Positions 49,906 through 62,270 of a DNA stretch of 64,000 bases are shown here, piece after piece (within the stretch, counting starts at the first letter, position 1; the number at the start of each line of letters is the position of its first letter). Source of the DNA: Adiantum capillus-veneris (lineage: Eukaryota; Streptophyta; Polypodiopsida; Polypodiales; Pteridaceae); the NCBI GenBank assembly GCA_014529385.2, contig CM043949.1, positions 148,721,850-148,785,849 of the forward strand. The letters run 5' to 3'. Below the pieces are notes generated by a model. The model was given only the letters and a program-made list of their open reading frames with translations. It ran no database searches and was not told the origin of the DNA. The position numbers and the translations under genes were made by a program.

Positions 49906-50387
49906 ACAGACGGGAGCGTAAAAGGCCTACACATTACATAAAATAACACGCTACAGACAATACATAAATAGATCTCAATACCTACACAAGCGTCTACGCA
50001 TAAGCGCCATAGCAAATCTAACATGAGAGAGATAGAGAGCAAGACAGAGTAAGCGAGCACATGCAGGCGCACCTCCTAGAGCTGAGTGCTACGCCGGCAC
50101 GGCAAGAGAGAAAAGAGGAGAGGGAGAATAATAGACACATGCATTGGGTGCAATCTCTCCCTGTGCAAGAGTGACTATTCCCCTCTTGCACGTATTTGAT
50201 TTATAGATTTCTTGAATGGTCAAAGTGAGTACAAACTAACCAGCTAGTCATAAATGACCATAGCTCATAAAAGAGCACTTGAAAAATAAATTATAAATTA
50301 TAATATACTTTCAAGATCCTTTGGCATAACCCTTAGCCTTTTCCACATGTTAGCTGCACTAAACAAAAAAGTATCAATTCCATTACA
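49906..50387 (-). repeat. Inverted, diverged copy of the copia-type LTR
   Basis: The reverse complement begins TGTAATGGAATTG and shares the AAAAGGCTAAGGGTTATGC phrase, the AGGTGCGCCTGCATGTGCTC segment and TGTAGGCCTT with 43750-44231. No primer site follows and no target duplication is visible, so it may be a 3' LTR or a solo LTR. Confidence 0.65.
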
Positions 50388-50861
50388 TACCTCTCTGTTA
50401 GAAAGCAATTGTCCTCAGTTTGCAAATATAAGAATCTGCAAACCATACTTATCAAAGATAGTGATTAGAAATTTGTGCCAAAAATATCACATAGAAAAAG
50501 AAAAAATTAATGAAACTAAATAGGATAGCTTATGCCTGTCGTGATCCACATACTACCTATTCTAGTGTGCCATACCACGACAATAAGTAGTATATGACAT
50601 ACCCTGATAAATCAAAATATCATAAGTCACACTCATCATTCAATAGTCTATTCTCATCAATCTCAAGTTCACTTTCATAAATACTATCATGACAGAAAAG
50701 CATCATGTACCAATTTCCAATCCAAGTCCAAATCCAAATATCTACCAATATATACCCATTGCAAATCCAAATCCAAATAACCTTCATTTTGTTGTCGCGG
50801 GTAACAAAATCATACTAATTACAGTGGTGGCCAGCCACTGCAGCATGATTTTGTGATTGGT

Positions 50862-51051
50862 GTTGCCTAAAGCGGCGAATCTACACCCGACGTGCTGCCT
50901 AAATCGGAGAATCGGCACTTGTGCTGCCTAAACCGGTGAATCTGCACGGATATTATGTAAAGTGTTGAATCTGTTGTGTGTTGTGTGCTGCCTAAATTGG
51001 TGAATCGGCACAGGATAAATATTTACACACTGCCTAAATTGACGAATCTGT
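50862..51051. repeat. Five copies of a 24-27 bp GTGC...GCAC motif
   Basis: Copies at about 50862, 50892, 50921, 50984 and 51030 share CTGCCTAAAnnGGnGAATCnGCAC. The best three are bounded by GTGC and GCAC, a short inverted pair. Spacers between them vary. Confidence 0.7.
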
Positions 51052-52094
51052 GTGCTTGCGACCAATGGAACAAGCAAGGCATAAAAATAAAACATTTTCC
51101 ACATAATTGACACCAAATTAGAGTATGTTCTAGTAGCAAAGCACTTACAAACTGTGGCTCGATATTCCAGAGCACCCTAGCTCAAATGAGGAACTCCATA
51201 GCTAACGAATAATCATGTCAATATAAATTTTCATATAGTGCAAGTAGTCAGCCCTGGCCATAGTAGCGGTGGAGTATACAGCTGGCAAGACAATGCCGAT
51301 AAATAAATTAAAAAAAGGTTTGACGTATTGGAGGGACAAACCTGGAGGATATTCTGTATCTGGAAATGTATGTATCTGTGTGTCCGTTTTGTGGAGTGAG
51401 CTATAATTGAAAGAGTCATAAGTTGGATGAGGAGGGTGTTGCAAATAGAATTTCTGTATAAACTAGCGAGAGTTGCACTAACAGACTAAGACCCAAAACA
51501 TAGTGAATGGGGGTTTGTGATGTGATAGCATTGAAGTGAGCTGTATCGGCAAAAGTGTTACTCAAAGACAAATTACTAAAGGTGATTGCCGATTCAATTC
51601 AACAACAATTCAATCGGATAGTAAGGACATTGACATTTTAAAAGGCAAAAAAAATAATAATGTAAAAAGTGGTATTGGCTACTAGTAAAAGAGAATGAGA
51701 GCAGTCAACTTTGAGCGGATAACGAAGGTGTTATTGTAGAATGATTTGTGGGGCAGGGAGGATCGATATTTGTCTTGCTTCAAAGTGGTAGACCATATTA
51801 GTCACATCTTAAGCTAAGGCCATAAAAAAGTTAGATTAACCATTTGAGACTAACTTTTTTGCAAGACTAAAGACCAGTAACAAATATATTATCCAAAAAC
51901 CAATGATGAGGAGGTTATCACTACCAAGCCAATAACTACCGCAAGGAGATACAAAGGTGTATTTACAATTCAATATTGTCGTCAACTTCCAAGTTTTGCT
52001 AGAATTTGACTTCGACCTTCTCTTCATGGGAAATAATCCCACGACTTGATTCGGAAGAAGAAAGGGAAATAGCCAAGGGCGAGCGTGCGTGGGT

Positions 52095-52113
52095 GGGGGG
52101 GGGGGGGGGGGGG
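52095..52113. repeat. Homopolymer of 19 G
   Basis: A pure G run next to the truncated end of hAT-like copy C. Confidence 0.9.
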
Positions 52114-52174
52114 ATAAATGAAATGAAATGTTATATTAGCAGTTTTCAACATGCCAAAATGAAATATGAGGTCC

Positions 52175-52512
52175 TTGATTATAAGTAGCGGTTGAGGGAG
52201 GGTTCTGATCATTCTCAAGTGTCATCTCCACGTCCATAGCCATAGATGCAGCCATCATTTTGGGACCACGCTTTTTTTTGCCCTTAAGATGTGCTCTCTT
52301 TTCCTTGACCGCCCACTTGGAATTTTTTTTGCAATACCTCTTGGGGGGTTTTTGCATGTTTCCACATTTCTAGGGATTTTGAACACATGTTCTTTTATCC
52401 TATGCCAGCGTTTTTTTCTAAAATTATGACCGCAAGTCTTACACCAGAACTTTGATGTAGTCTTTCCACTGACTAATTCATCTACGTTAGCAGACATTGC
52501 CGTTGAATTCAA
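52175..52512 (-). pseudogene. hAT-like BED zinc finger fragment, copy C
   Basis: The minus strand encodes NVDELVSGKTTSKFWCKTCG then HNFRKKRWHRIKEHVFKIP. This is a complete BED-type finger with C-x2-C and H-x4-H, a DNA-binding module of hAT transposases. A frame change leads to GPKMMAASMAMDVEMTLEND, matching copy A. Similarity ends near 52175. It keeps the finger that copy A has lost by deletion. Confidence 0.75.
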
Positions 52513-52539
52513 TCATGAAAACCATATGACGTAAAATAG

Positions 52540-54370
52540 AAAAAGTGATTAGATCTATTAGATACGATAAAAATCGTGATCCCAAAAATTTCCACAGGAA
52601 AATGTTGCTTTTGCATTTGCCTTTTCCTGGAGATGAAGCCGACTTCCTTAACGAACTCAACACTTGGCGAAGTGTTTGCGAGTTGCACAAGCAACAAATT
52701 TTGGAAATTTACAAAAAAAACATGCACCAATTAAGCTCAGGAAACTGTATGTAATGGCATAATGTTGCAGAAATAGCAGCCTCTCTAATAAGCAACCATA
52801 GTTCAAGTTTCGACAACGAGAACGAGCACCTCGTGAAAGTCACCAACACTGAAAATGTAGAACCTTTCATAGTCGAACTCGGTTCACTTGCTAGTACAGC
52901 TACAAACACTAGAAACATACAAACCTATGAGTACTTGACTCCTCCTGGCGTAACCTCCGACACATCTACACATTACAAACAGATACGTTAGTTAAACTAT
53001 GAGCAACGGATTTTCTTCGATGACATAATGTACAAAATACGATATGAGCAAGAGAAACAGATCTTCGCCTTTATAACAGGAGGCGCTAGAATAGGGAAAA
53101 CAGTTCTTCTAAAAACAATCACTAAACAACTTACCAGATATTACAATAGTAATAAGCACAGCAACCCGTTAAAGCCGTAAATTCTCAAACTTGCGTACAC
53201 AGGAAAAGCAGCATATAATATTGATGGAACAACAATTCACTCGGCTTTGTAAACCAAAAATGTTAACACGACTTCCCGACTCACAACTAGATACCTTAAC
53301 CAAGGCCTATATGGAGCTGAAGTTGCTTTTTATAGACGAAATTTCATTAGTGGGAGCACGAATGTTTTCAAACATCAACAAATGCCTCCAAACAATTAAA
53401 CACAAACATCATGTACCTTTTGGATATGTGCATGTACTTTTCTTCAGAGATTTAATCAATATGAGATAAATGAGTCTTCGCAAACTCTTATCACTTGAGT
53501 TCGATGTATGGCAAGCACACTTTAAACAACATGAACTGACTAAAGTTATGCGCCAAAGTGACACCAACTTCATGAATATTCTCAATTGAATCAGGATGAA
53601 AAAACGAACATCGATGTCAAAACGATGAATAACATATGCTTCAACAAGGTGTTGCATAACATACATATACCCCATTTATTCTATACACAACATAATAACG
53701 TTATATTCAAGCTCATAGAAGGGCCAACATTTACGCTTATTGTGGTAGAAACGCCCCCTGTAACCACTTTAACAATCTTGAGCAACGCAAAAGAAACAGC
53801 TAGATTGCACAATGTACTAAACATAAAGCCGTTAATGTTGATTGAGCTATGTCAGGAAACTATGATACAAATGACAGGCTTGTAAACGGAGGAGACGGAC
53901 TTTTCCAAACTATTGTAACTCTAAACTAAAAATTAGTAATGTGGATTAAATTCCACAATAAAGAAGTAGGCAAGGAAACACAATTCAAAAATAAACACCT
54001 GTATACCTCTGGCATTGGCTCTACGTGGACATGTATATTTTCCGTAATGAAAGAGTTTTAGCTAGGAAAAAGCAATGTTAACAGAGTCTGCACAACTCTA
54101 TTCCCAATTCAACAAGCTTTAACAAGAACTATACACCGCTCTCAAGGTCTCTCACTTGATCAATTGGCCTTCTTGCCTGACAAATGTACTAAGCATGGTT
54201 CAACATATACTGCACTCTCAGGAGTTCGAACCACGGAAAACCTATTTCTCTTAAATCCTTTAGCTAGTTCAAACTTCATTATAGATGAGGATGTGAGGAA
54301 CGAGACCTCCAGACTCTCCTCAGAAGCGCGTTGGAAATTTTCCATGCTGTCACTCAAAAACCTCGGCCCA
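52540..54370 (+). pseudogene. PIF1-type helicase of a Helentron/Helitron-like element
   Basis: The first block, RSIRYDKNRDPKNFHRKMLL LHLPF, is the region before the helicase in Helitron-type proteins. Then FITGGARIGKTVLLKT (Walker A), LAYTGKAAYNIDGTTIHSAL, LLFIDEISLVGARMF (Walker B, DE), PFGYVHVLFFRDL (motif III region), ALTRTIHRSQGLSLDQLAFL (motif V) and YTALSGVRTTENLFLLNP (motif VI). These are the PIF1 helicase motifs in order. Blocks lie in different frames with many stops, so it is dead. No replication-initiator (HUH) domain is seen upstream, where a hAT-like fragment is found instead. A free host PIF1 is unlikely because an endonuclease follows. Confidence 0.78.
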
Positions 54371-54379
54371 AACAACATT

Positions 54380-55023
54380 TTGATAATGTCTCTAAAAATC
54401 AGGTCATTATGTAAGTACTTTGAAGATGTCAAACTTCATCCTCTAACATTGACGAGTGACATAGCTTGTTTTCAAGAGGTATATACATTTCACACATACT
54501 TACTAAATGCAAATACAAAGCTCAAAAGAATAACTACACAAACAAATATAATACCACTATTGCATACAAATCTTCTTTCCTAACTAATGCAACAAATATT
54601 TACATTGACACTGACCACGAAATTATCAAAACCACTATGCAGTTCAGTAGCAAAATTGTCATACATTTAATAATGCTATACCGATCTCCAAATATTCACA
54701 AATTCGAGTCTTTTTTAGCTGCTCTCATCATGATATTGACAAGATGCTCACAGAATGAAAACTTGATTATTATAGGTGACTTCAATGTTGACATGCTAAA
54801 AAAATATCGTCAACAACTAGCTTTACAAATCGTAATGTCGAGATGTGGTTTACACATTCGAAATAAGCTACCAACCACTATATATGCATCTTTACTTGAT
54901 CACATTTGGATGACCAAATCTTGCTTTATTTCTGAAACAAACAATTTCCCAGTGTACTGGTCAGACCATGACGCTATATACATTCTATTAGACAAGCAAT
55001 CTCTTGCTGTAAAAGTTGACTAA
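54380..55023 (+). pseudogene. EEP endonuclease domain downstream of the PIF1 helicase
   Basis: It starts with LIMSLKIRSLCKYFEDVKLH and SDIACFQEVYTFH (the N-R-S-L and Q-E part of the fold). After a frame change it has IVIHLIMLYRSPN, NENLIIIGDFNVDMLKK (catalytic GDFN), LLDHIWMTKS and YWSDHDAIYILL (catalytic SDH). The final 185-codon frame is open to 55023. In the family this enzyme nicks DNA. An EEP domain C-terminal to a PIF1 helicase is the known architecture of Helentrons. A LINE endonuclease would be followed by a reverse transcriptase, which is not here. Confidence 0.78.
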
Positions 55024-57761
55024 AGCAAATTAAAAATCTCTTTTTCCAATGCTCAATTGAAAAACTCAAATCCGTCTTAGCTCCTTCAATATGACCTTCT
55101 AAAAAAGAAAGAGGCAAGTCAATTGGTCGAACCATCCTCTTCACAAATCTACAAACCCAGCAACTTGCAAAAACTACCCAGCACGTGCATACTTGAACAA
55201 TTGGAGCTTGGCGCGTATTTCCTTTGTCGTGGTCTTGCTCAGTCTTCGTTGTTGGTACTACCCACAGAATAATAATAACACCATGGATTTCTCTTCCTTT
55301 GGCAGGTTCTTCAAAGAGAAGAGAGCAAAAACAAATGCAGATATTTTTCCTTGCAAAAACGAGCTCACAAAGTAACGTTCACTTTGCTCCGCACTTACGC
55401 ATCTAGAGTATTGCAAGAAAGACACATAGCATGGTTGCATGGTTCCCTTCTTGGTTCTAATTTAATCATTTCATCGTGCATGTACATGGCTACATTCATG
55501 TTCCGGACTTGTTCTCCGAAAACTTTTGGCAGGTGTCGCTATACTGAAAGGCCTTACTATATGAGACAGTACACTGTAAACCTGGAATGGCACATCGGTG
55601 AGACTTCTAATTAGCTTTCTTCCAAGCTTGCACTTTCAAGTTCATGGATCGACTAAATAATCATTTCCATTTGTAGGCACATGGGAGAGTGCATTGCAGT
55701 CTGCAATCAAGGTGACCAATAAGCAGGTTGCAAAGCCAACCTCTCAAGCAAAAAATAAAATCATTTGAACTCTTGGAGAAATGATCTAGTGGAAATGGAG
55801 TTCAACAACTTCTTGTTTGCAAATACATGCCTCTTGGCTGCTTACAAAACCATTTAGGCAGCACAAATTATCATCATGCTCACAGTAACTGCTTCAGAAC
55901 TAGATGTTTATAAGACCATATTTTAAGACTGTTGCTCACTGCCATGCGAACCTCTCCCCAAACAAGAGTCGCTGGTTTGGGTGATACACGCGAAGACAAT
56001 AGTTGATGGTGCAAGAAGAATCAAGCATTTGCAGCATTGCCTTGTTCGACAAGGTATTCCTAATTTCCCCATGTACATATATGCCGTAAATTTAGGATCC
56101 ATGGAATGCTAACATTGCAATTGTGGTGTTTCATGACACAGAGCTCTTTGACATGTACAATTGGTGCACGAACAAGCTCTAAATGCAAATGTTGAAGTTA
56201 GGAGCACCTACAAGCCAAAGAGAGAGCTTTGCAACAACAAGCTACAAGTAGATCTGCGCTCTCAGCAACCTCTCGGAACTCATCAAGGTGTGTCTCTGCT
56301 CGCCTTACGGACGTCATTTCTAGTATACCTCCATTTTTACTCCATAGAAGTTTTTTGTTGCTTTCCTACATCTTTTGTGAAGCTAACTTCTCTGCGTTGG
56401 TGCTATCAATACTTGATTCAAAATTTGTATCTTGTTTTGCATAATTCAATAAGATGAATGCACTCATTCATCCCACAACAAAAAGGCTTTTTCAAGAACC
56501 AGCATCAGCAGCATGAACCTCCTGTTCATCTTGGCGCATCAAGAAGAGAAGTAGCACTTGTTGTTGAATGTATATTGTTTGAGATTTCATATAGCTCTTT
56601 CATATCCAGTCACAAATACATGCTCAAACAAGTAGGCTGCTCTCCACTGACAACGTGTGCATTTTTTGTGAAACAGGTACCTTAAACCAGACTGAGGTAG
56701 TCATGGAAGAGTTGTTGCCATCAACGAAATGAGTTGGAGCTGTCTGCAAAGTTATGCATCATTTCTCTTGTTTTGCAAAGGCCGCGCTCTCAATTATTGA
56801 GAAGAGCTATCGTTTCACCTTGGAGGTCAGTAACATAGACAACAGTGCTGTGGACATTAAAGACCAAACAAACCAAAAACGAAACTTGGTTATGGGTTGT
56901 GGAGAAAATCTGGAGCAAACCGGAGACAAATTTCAGTAGGCAGTGAGCAGTATGTTGGAGGTGCTTGCCCTCATGGCTCCCATTCTTGTAGCCACACACT
57001 TGCAAATTATAAAGAGTTGCAAATTATGATAAGTACAATGGGATTATAGTTCCATTAGAAAGGCCAATGCCCATGTAATTCTTAGGTTGTTGTGATACAA
57101 TATGCACTAGCTCATCGTGGTAAAGCTAGTTTTAACTCTGTATATCTAGTGAAGGCACAAAAATGACATAATTTTGCCTGTCTGATAGGTGAGCATCTGT
57201 GTCACCGTGGTTTGTATGTTTCGCATCTTGCAAGAGTTCAAAAAACTCGCACATAAGGTGCTCTTGGCAAACATGCTTGGGCAATTTCCACTTGATGTTA
57301 CTGTCCAAAGAGGTCAATATGGGCATGTATGCCTTCATTTCCTTGCTCATATCTCAATTTTTTTGATCACGCGTTCTTGTTCGTAGATATGTACAAACTA
57401 GGTAATGCATGGATGACTATAGTGTTTGCTTGCATCTATTGGATGAGATGCTTTTGTTGTACACACGGTGCTGAATATCTTACTTTCTAAACATCATTTA
57501 TGTTTATTTTTACAAAAATGCGGCCAAGAGGTCCAATTAAACATGTTCCTACCTTCAAACATGGAATGGATGATTACACAGCATAGCATTCTTTGTTAGT
57601 CTTATGCCTTTGTGCAATAGTGTTTTTCATGTCAAAAAATCTTGTCGGATGATTTTGGACTAAATAGTTTGAAGATTAAAAAAAACAAATTTATTATCTT
57701 TGGATTTACAAATGGGGTATTTGTAAATGTTTTATTTTTCTTTTCTTTAGTCTATAATCTC

Positions 57762-57779
57762 TCTTCTTCTTCTTCTTCT

Positions 57780-57822
<43 letters not shown>

Positions 57823-57834
57823 CCCCCCCCCCCC
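57762..57834. repeat. (TCT)n(CT)n followed by 14 C
   Basis: Pyrimidine-only stretch made of three simple repeats in series. Confidence 0.95.
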
Positions 57835-58518
57835 GAAGTGAAAGGCAATGGCAATGTCTGTCTCCAAAAATGGATATTGATCAATAAGAAAGGCTTTAGC
57901 TACCTCATGATGCCCTGAGGAAAAGGCAAGAGGCATTAAGATTGTTGGTGAATTCCATTGTCTACAAAGGGCTCGTGTGTGCAAACTCTACAGCTCAAAT
58001 TGCTTGCCTAACTATCTAGAAGATGTTGTAAGCATTTCAATACACAACCAAAGTCCTATTTTGAAGGTGGCATTTAGAAGGTAGTTTTATTGCTTCCAGA
58101 GACTTTAAAAGCACCTAGCTGTATTTGGGCTATGTCATCAAAGCTTTTCTAAATGAAGTTTCCAAAACCAACATACGAACTAGGAGGCCATGTAAATAGA
58201 TGGCTCAGACAGTTCTGTAAAAACAGTTAAGAGGCGAAGCGTAGGGTTTAGGATATGGTATGTCACGGGGCGGTAGCCTTCATTACGGATGGGACCGCGT
58301 TGGCACCTCTAGATACATGAGAGGAACTCAATGCATAGACCTTTCTTTTAATAATGTGCTTTGATATATGTGCATGCAAGTGTGTTATCCCATAGCCATA
58401 GGAGGTCCTTGACCCTAATTATTTTCATCTATAGAAGCCCAATTTACATCCCATTTCTGAAGTTGCGATTGAGACACGGACCAAGTAGAATGCTAATCAC
58501 GAGCAACGAGAACCTTGC

Positions 58519-58650
58519 TAGAGACAGAGTGGAAAGTCAAATTTGATACGAAAAGCACAACGAAAAAAAACAAGAGGCAAATATAGAGACGGAGCGGAAA
58601 GTTCAATTTGATACGAAGAAAGCGCAACAAGAAAAAGAAGAGGCATTGAA
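58519..58650. repeat. Degenerate tandem duplication, unit about 66 bp
   Basis: Both units contain AGAGACnGAGnGGAAAGT, then CAATTTGATACG or AAATTTGATACG, and an AAGAGGC end. They differ by about ten substitutions and small indels. Confidence 0.7.
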
Positions 58651-58683
58651 GCTACCAAAGCAATTTTTCTATGTGAAGTATAG

Positions 58684-58744
58684 AGATTGGTTTGCATGCC
58701 CCCCCTCCCACCGCACCCCACCCCACCCCACCCCACCCCACCCG
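58684..58744. repeat. CACCC-type C-rich run
   Basis: Repeats of CACCC and CCCCA, with four perfect ACCCC units in succession; G-rich on the minus strand. Confidence 0.85.
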
Positions 58745-59689
58745 CCCATAGAAAACTCAAATAAAAGTATACAAATGGGAAATTTAGTATAATTCTTGCT
58801 AGCCAACTCACATTTCCATTTGAAGTTTATCAATAAATACCATGTATATATGGTCCACACTCTAACTCAACTTGCATGAAAGTGTTCACAATGTGGATGC
58901 GGAAGAGTTGCCCTAACTTTTAAGCATTCCTGCGACCGCGTCCCATTAATAAATCGATCGGACTTTATTAGCACTTCTCTCGAAAAAAAGAAATGGTGCG
59001 CATTGTTCAAATTTTCAGCGATGCCAACCCTCCCTTTGATCACAATGCCAACGTTTGCCCCCAAACGCCTTGTTTACTCATGTCAACACCTTGCCACAAA
59101 ACTTCAAGAAAGAATAGTTGACCACATTGGATAGAGGCCCTTAGTTCGCATCTAATAAAGACAACTTAGAGCTTTATGACTCTGGCCTTATTGGGCATAA
59201 CTTGCCATCAAGGTGAAAGCATAGGTAATTGCGTATAGAGTAAGACTTTCATTGCATACTCTAAAAACAAGCAATCCACTAGTGCATGTGTGCCAAGTGT
59301 GGTTAACACCTCAACCGGTGAACGTATTTGATAGGAGAACTGCAATATATGTTGTCCATTGTTAATTTGTAGGTTTGTCAAATATGGACATGGCAAGTGT
59401 TACATAATCTAAGGCAAATGGAGATTGCAATTATATGCTCAGACAGCCGGAGTGTGTGGTTTGAGAGTATGTGCATGTGTTGGAAGCTCTAAGTGCACAA
59501 AATTACTCCCGGCATCCAGAGGTTTGCATAAGCCTAGGCCTGTCATTACAATAGATCGCAGCCCTTTTATGCTCCAAGATCTACTAGCACTGTTCCCTCT
59601 CAAACAACTCGGATGCATCACAGGGGCTCAAGCCCAATGGAAATCCAAGGCCCTAGGCCCCTTCTCTGAGACCTGATCATGGATCTGCA

Positions 59690-61320
59690 TGCCCTTGTCA
59701 ACGAGTCCAACCATAGGTCTGCTTTGCCTCATCAACAATGGGTCCAAGCATAGCACATGCTTTCAAGATGCAGACATACATTAGTGCATTTGAATAAATA
59801 CCTCATGTTGCATATTTTGGCCTTGCCCCCCTATAACCATATCCTTTGATCAATGCATTACACGAGACGACATCGCGTCAAAGGAGATTCTCAGTGAGAC
59901 TTTGTGCTTAGGTATAAGCACCACAATATCCTTTGATCAATGCATTACAAGAGACGACATTGCGCCAAAGGGGCTTCTCTGTGAGACTTTGTGTTTAGGT
60001 ATGAGCACCACACCTAGCATACATATGAACGAGAGCACCCCCCACCACAATATCATGCACTAATAGTTCACTGCATTTGGACAAATGCCCTCAATGCAGC
60101 ATTTTCCAAAACAGTCACCTGTTGGCCTAGCACATAGGCAGTTGTCAATGCATTCCATGAGACATCATTGCCACAAGATCAATGAGAGGTGGTCCATCTC
60201 GTCAATGGGTCCAATCATAGCACATCCTTTCAAGATGCAAACATACAATAGTGCATCTGGATAAATGCCCTCATGGTGCATATTCCAAAAAACCCTAAAG
60301 GCTGTTGCCCTTGCCCCGTATGGCCATATCCTTTGATTAATGCACTCCAAAAGACAACATTCTGACAAAGCCATTGTGCTTGGGTAAGCACCACAATTAG
60401 CATACATACCAATAAGAGAACCACCCACCACAATAGCATGCACACATAGTTCACTACATTTGGACAAATGCCCTCATGAAGCATTTTCTTAAAGAAGGCT
60501 AAAGCCGGTTGGCGTTGCCCATGCTGGCCCTATCCTGTTGTCAAAGCATTCAACGAGACAACATTGACACAAGCTCTCAACCATCACGGCTCCACATTCG
60601 CATACATGAGACCAAAAGGGGCCTTAGCCTATGTGCATGAAATCACGATCCCGCACGAAGAAGCCCAAGCACTACTTGTGATATCCCGAAGGGCTGGTCT
60701 CTCTCAAACAAATTGCATGCATCAAAAGGGCTCAAGCCCAACAGCAATCCAAGGCCCTCAGCCTCGCACAAAAAGAGATTTCATACCTTTGCTGCTTGAA
60801 GGTCTACTAGCACTGGCTCAGCAATCCACATGCCTATGCGACTTGGCTTCCTGTTCCCACTGTGTCCTCTATTTGCAGCACCAAATCTTGCACGATCGTC
60901 CCTTGATGCTTGATCTGGTCATGGATTTTCTCTCTATCCTGCGCTTGATTTCTTTCATGTTAGCACACTTCATTACCTCATACGCACTGTCCCTCATGCT
61001 GCATATTCCAAAACACTCTAAAGGCCGTTGGCCTTGCCCCCTATGACCATATCCTTTGATCAATGCACTCCAAGAGACAACATTGCGACAAAGAGCTTCT
61101 CTGTGAGACTTTGTGCCTAGGTATGAGCACCACACTTAGCATACATATCAACGAGAGCACCACCCACCACACTCATAGTTCACTACATTTGGACAAATGC
61201 CCTCATGCAGCATTTTCTTAAAACAGTTCAAAGCCTGTTGGCCTTGCCAGCGGTGGGCACATCCTGTTCCACAAGACACAAGCTCTCAACCATCATGGTC
61301 CACATTCTCATACATGAAGA
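59690..61320 (-). pseudogene. Pentatricopeptide repeat (PPR) gene array, frameshifted
   Basis: Minus-strand frames repeat one module several times: CFKKMLHEGICPNVVNYVCM, IVVGGSLIGMYANCGAYPS, RNVVSWSALIKGYGHRGQGQ, RPLECFGICSMRD, and PDALLYVCILKGCAMIGPID. These are PLS-class PPR motifs, which in intact proteins bind RNA in plastids or mitochondria. Copies of the module lie near 59840-60060, 60180-60560 and 60990-61320, each with frame changes. The segment EIKRRIERKSMTRSSIKGRS at 60900-60960 may be an E-type end. The array looks like decayed duplicates rather than one gene. Confidence 0.75.
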
Positions 61321-62270
61321 CAAGGATGTCATATTCTAACATGTCTTCTCTAACATGTCATGTCATCTTCTCTAACATCATGTGGCCCACTTTCGAGTTA
61401 GAGAAGACAAGGATGTCATATTCTTGTACATGTGTCAGTATTCTACTATCGAAAATTTCAAGCTGAGCTAGTTTCAAAAGACTAAATGGTTGACTTCACT
61501 TGCGAAATTCACAACATATGCATCTTGTTGAAAGAGAACTAGAATGAACAAACGATTTCAAGAGAAACCAAGCATTTTAGCTTTCCATCAGATCAAGGAA
61601 ACCTTTGGGTCCAATAAACAACCAAACTCTTGACAATCATCCCCCTTTCCAGTCTCCCTTCAGCAAAATACCCTAGCCCTTGCAATCATAATCAAGGCCT
61701 TACTAACCCATCTTTTGAAGGTTGGTAACGCATCATATGACCCCTTACCAAATATTACATTTGTGCTCGAGTTTGACAGCACCTCAAGTGGATGTCTAAT
61801 TCTTGCCAAACATTACAGGACAATGTATAAGATGAGCATACGCTGCATAAGCCAAGACCCCATGCGAAAGGATGCAAGAAAAGGTTAGTTCTACTAAGAT
61901 TTGATAAATGGAAATAATAAAAAAAGTAACTACAATTCCCAACTTTTTCACTCTAATCCACTTGAATCCAGAGAGCCCCTGCATCCCTGCTATATGGGTG
62001 TCAGATACTAGTTGGCAAATCTGCATGGGACAAACCCAATCCTTGGGAAAAACTGAAATCGGCTTCCGGTCTGAGTGACTCCATCTACATTCATTCTTAG
62101 ACTTTTCTCAAGTGGTTTAAGTGTCATGGGCAAGATACGTGAAATTGCTTCTGCTCCTTCGTAGGGGCTCTCAAGAGATGGATCATGGGCGAAGGGATGT
62201 CGCTTTCAAAGAAATCACCATAAATCAAGCAAGAGGCCACTTGTGAAGTATGTTTGTCCAAATTATCCAG
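61321..62270. other. Intergenic, no recognised gene
   Basis: Includes two copies of GAAGACAAGGATGTCATATT (near 61315 and 61402) and several TCTAACATCATGT-type phrases. It lies downstream of the pseudouridine synthase stop at 62271, where the 3' UTR and polyadenylation site should be. No AATAAA is near enough to call. Confidence 0.4.

Larger units (their letters stand above)
50388..52135. other. No recognised gene; five spaced short repeats
   Basis: Unrecognised AT-rich sequence. It includes five copies of a TGCCTAAA-based motif at 50862-51051, listed separately. Confidence 0.35.
55024..59689. other. No recognised gene; several small repeats
   Basis: Contains many short frames but none with a known domain. 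Small repeats within it are listed separately: TCT/CT/C tract at 57762-57834, a tandem duplication at 58519-58650 and a CACCC run at 58684-58744. The 5' part may belong to the Helentron-like element, whose right end I could not find. Confidence 0.3.
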
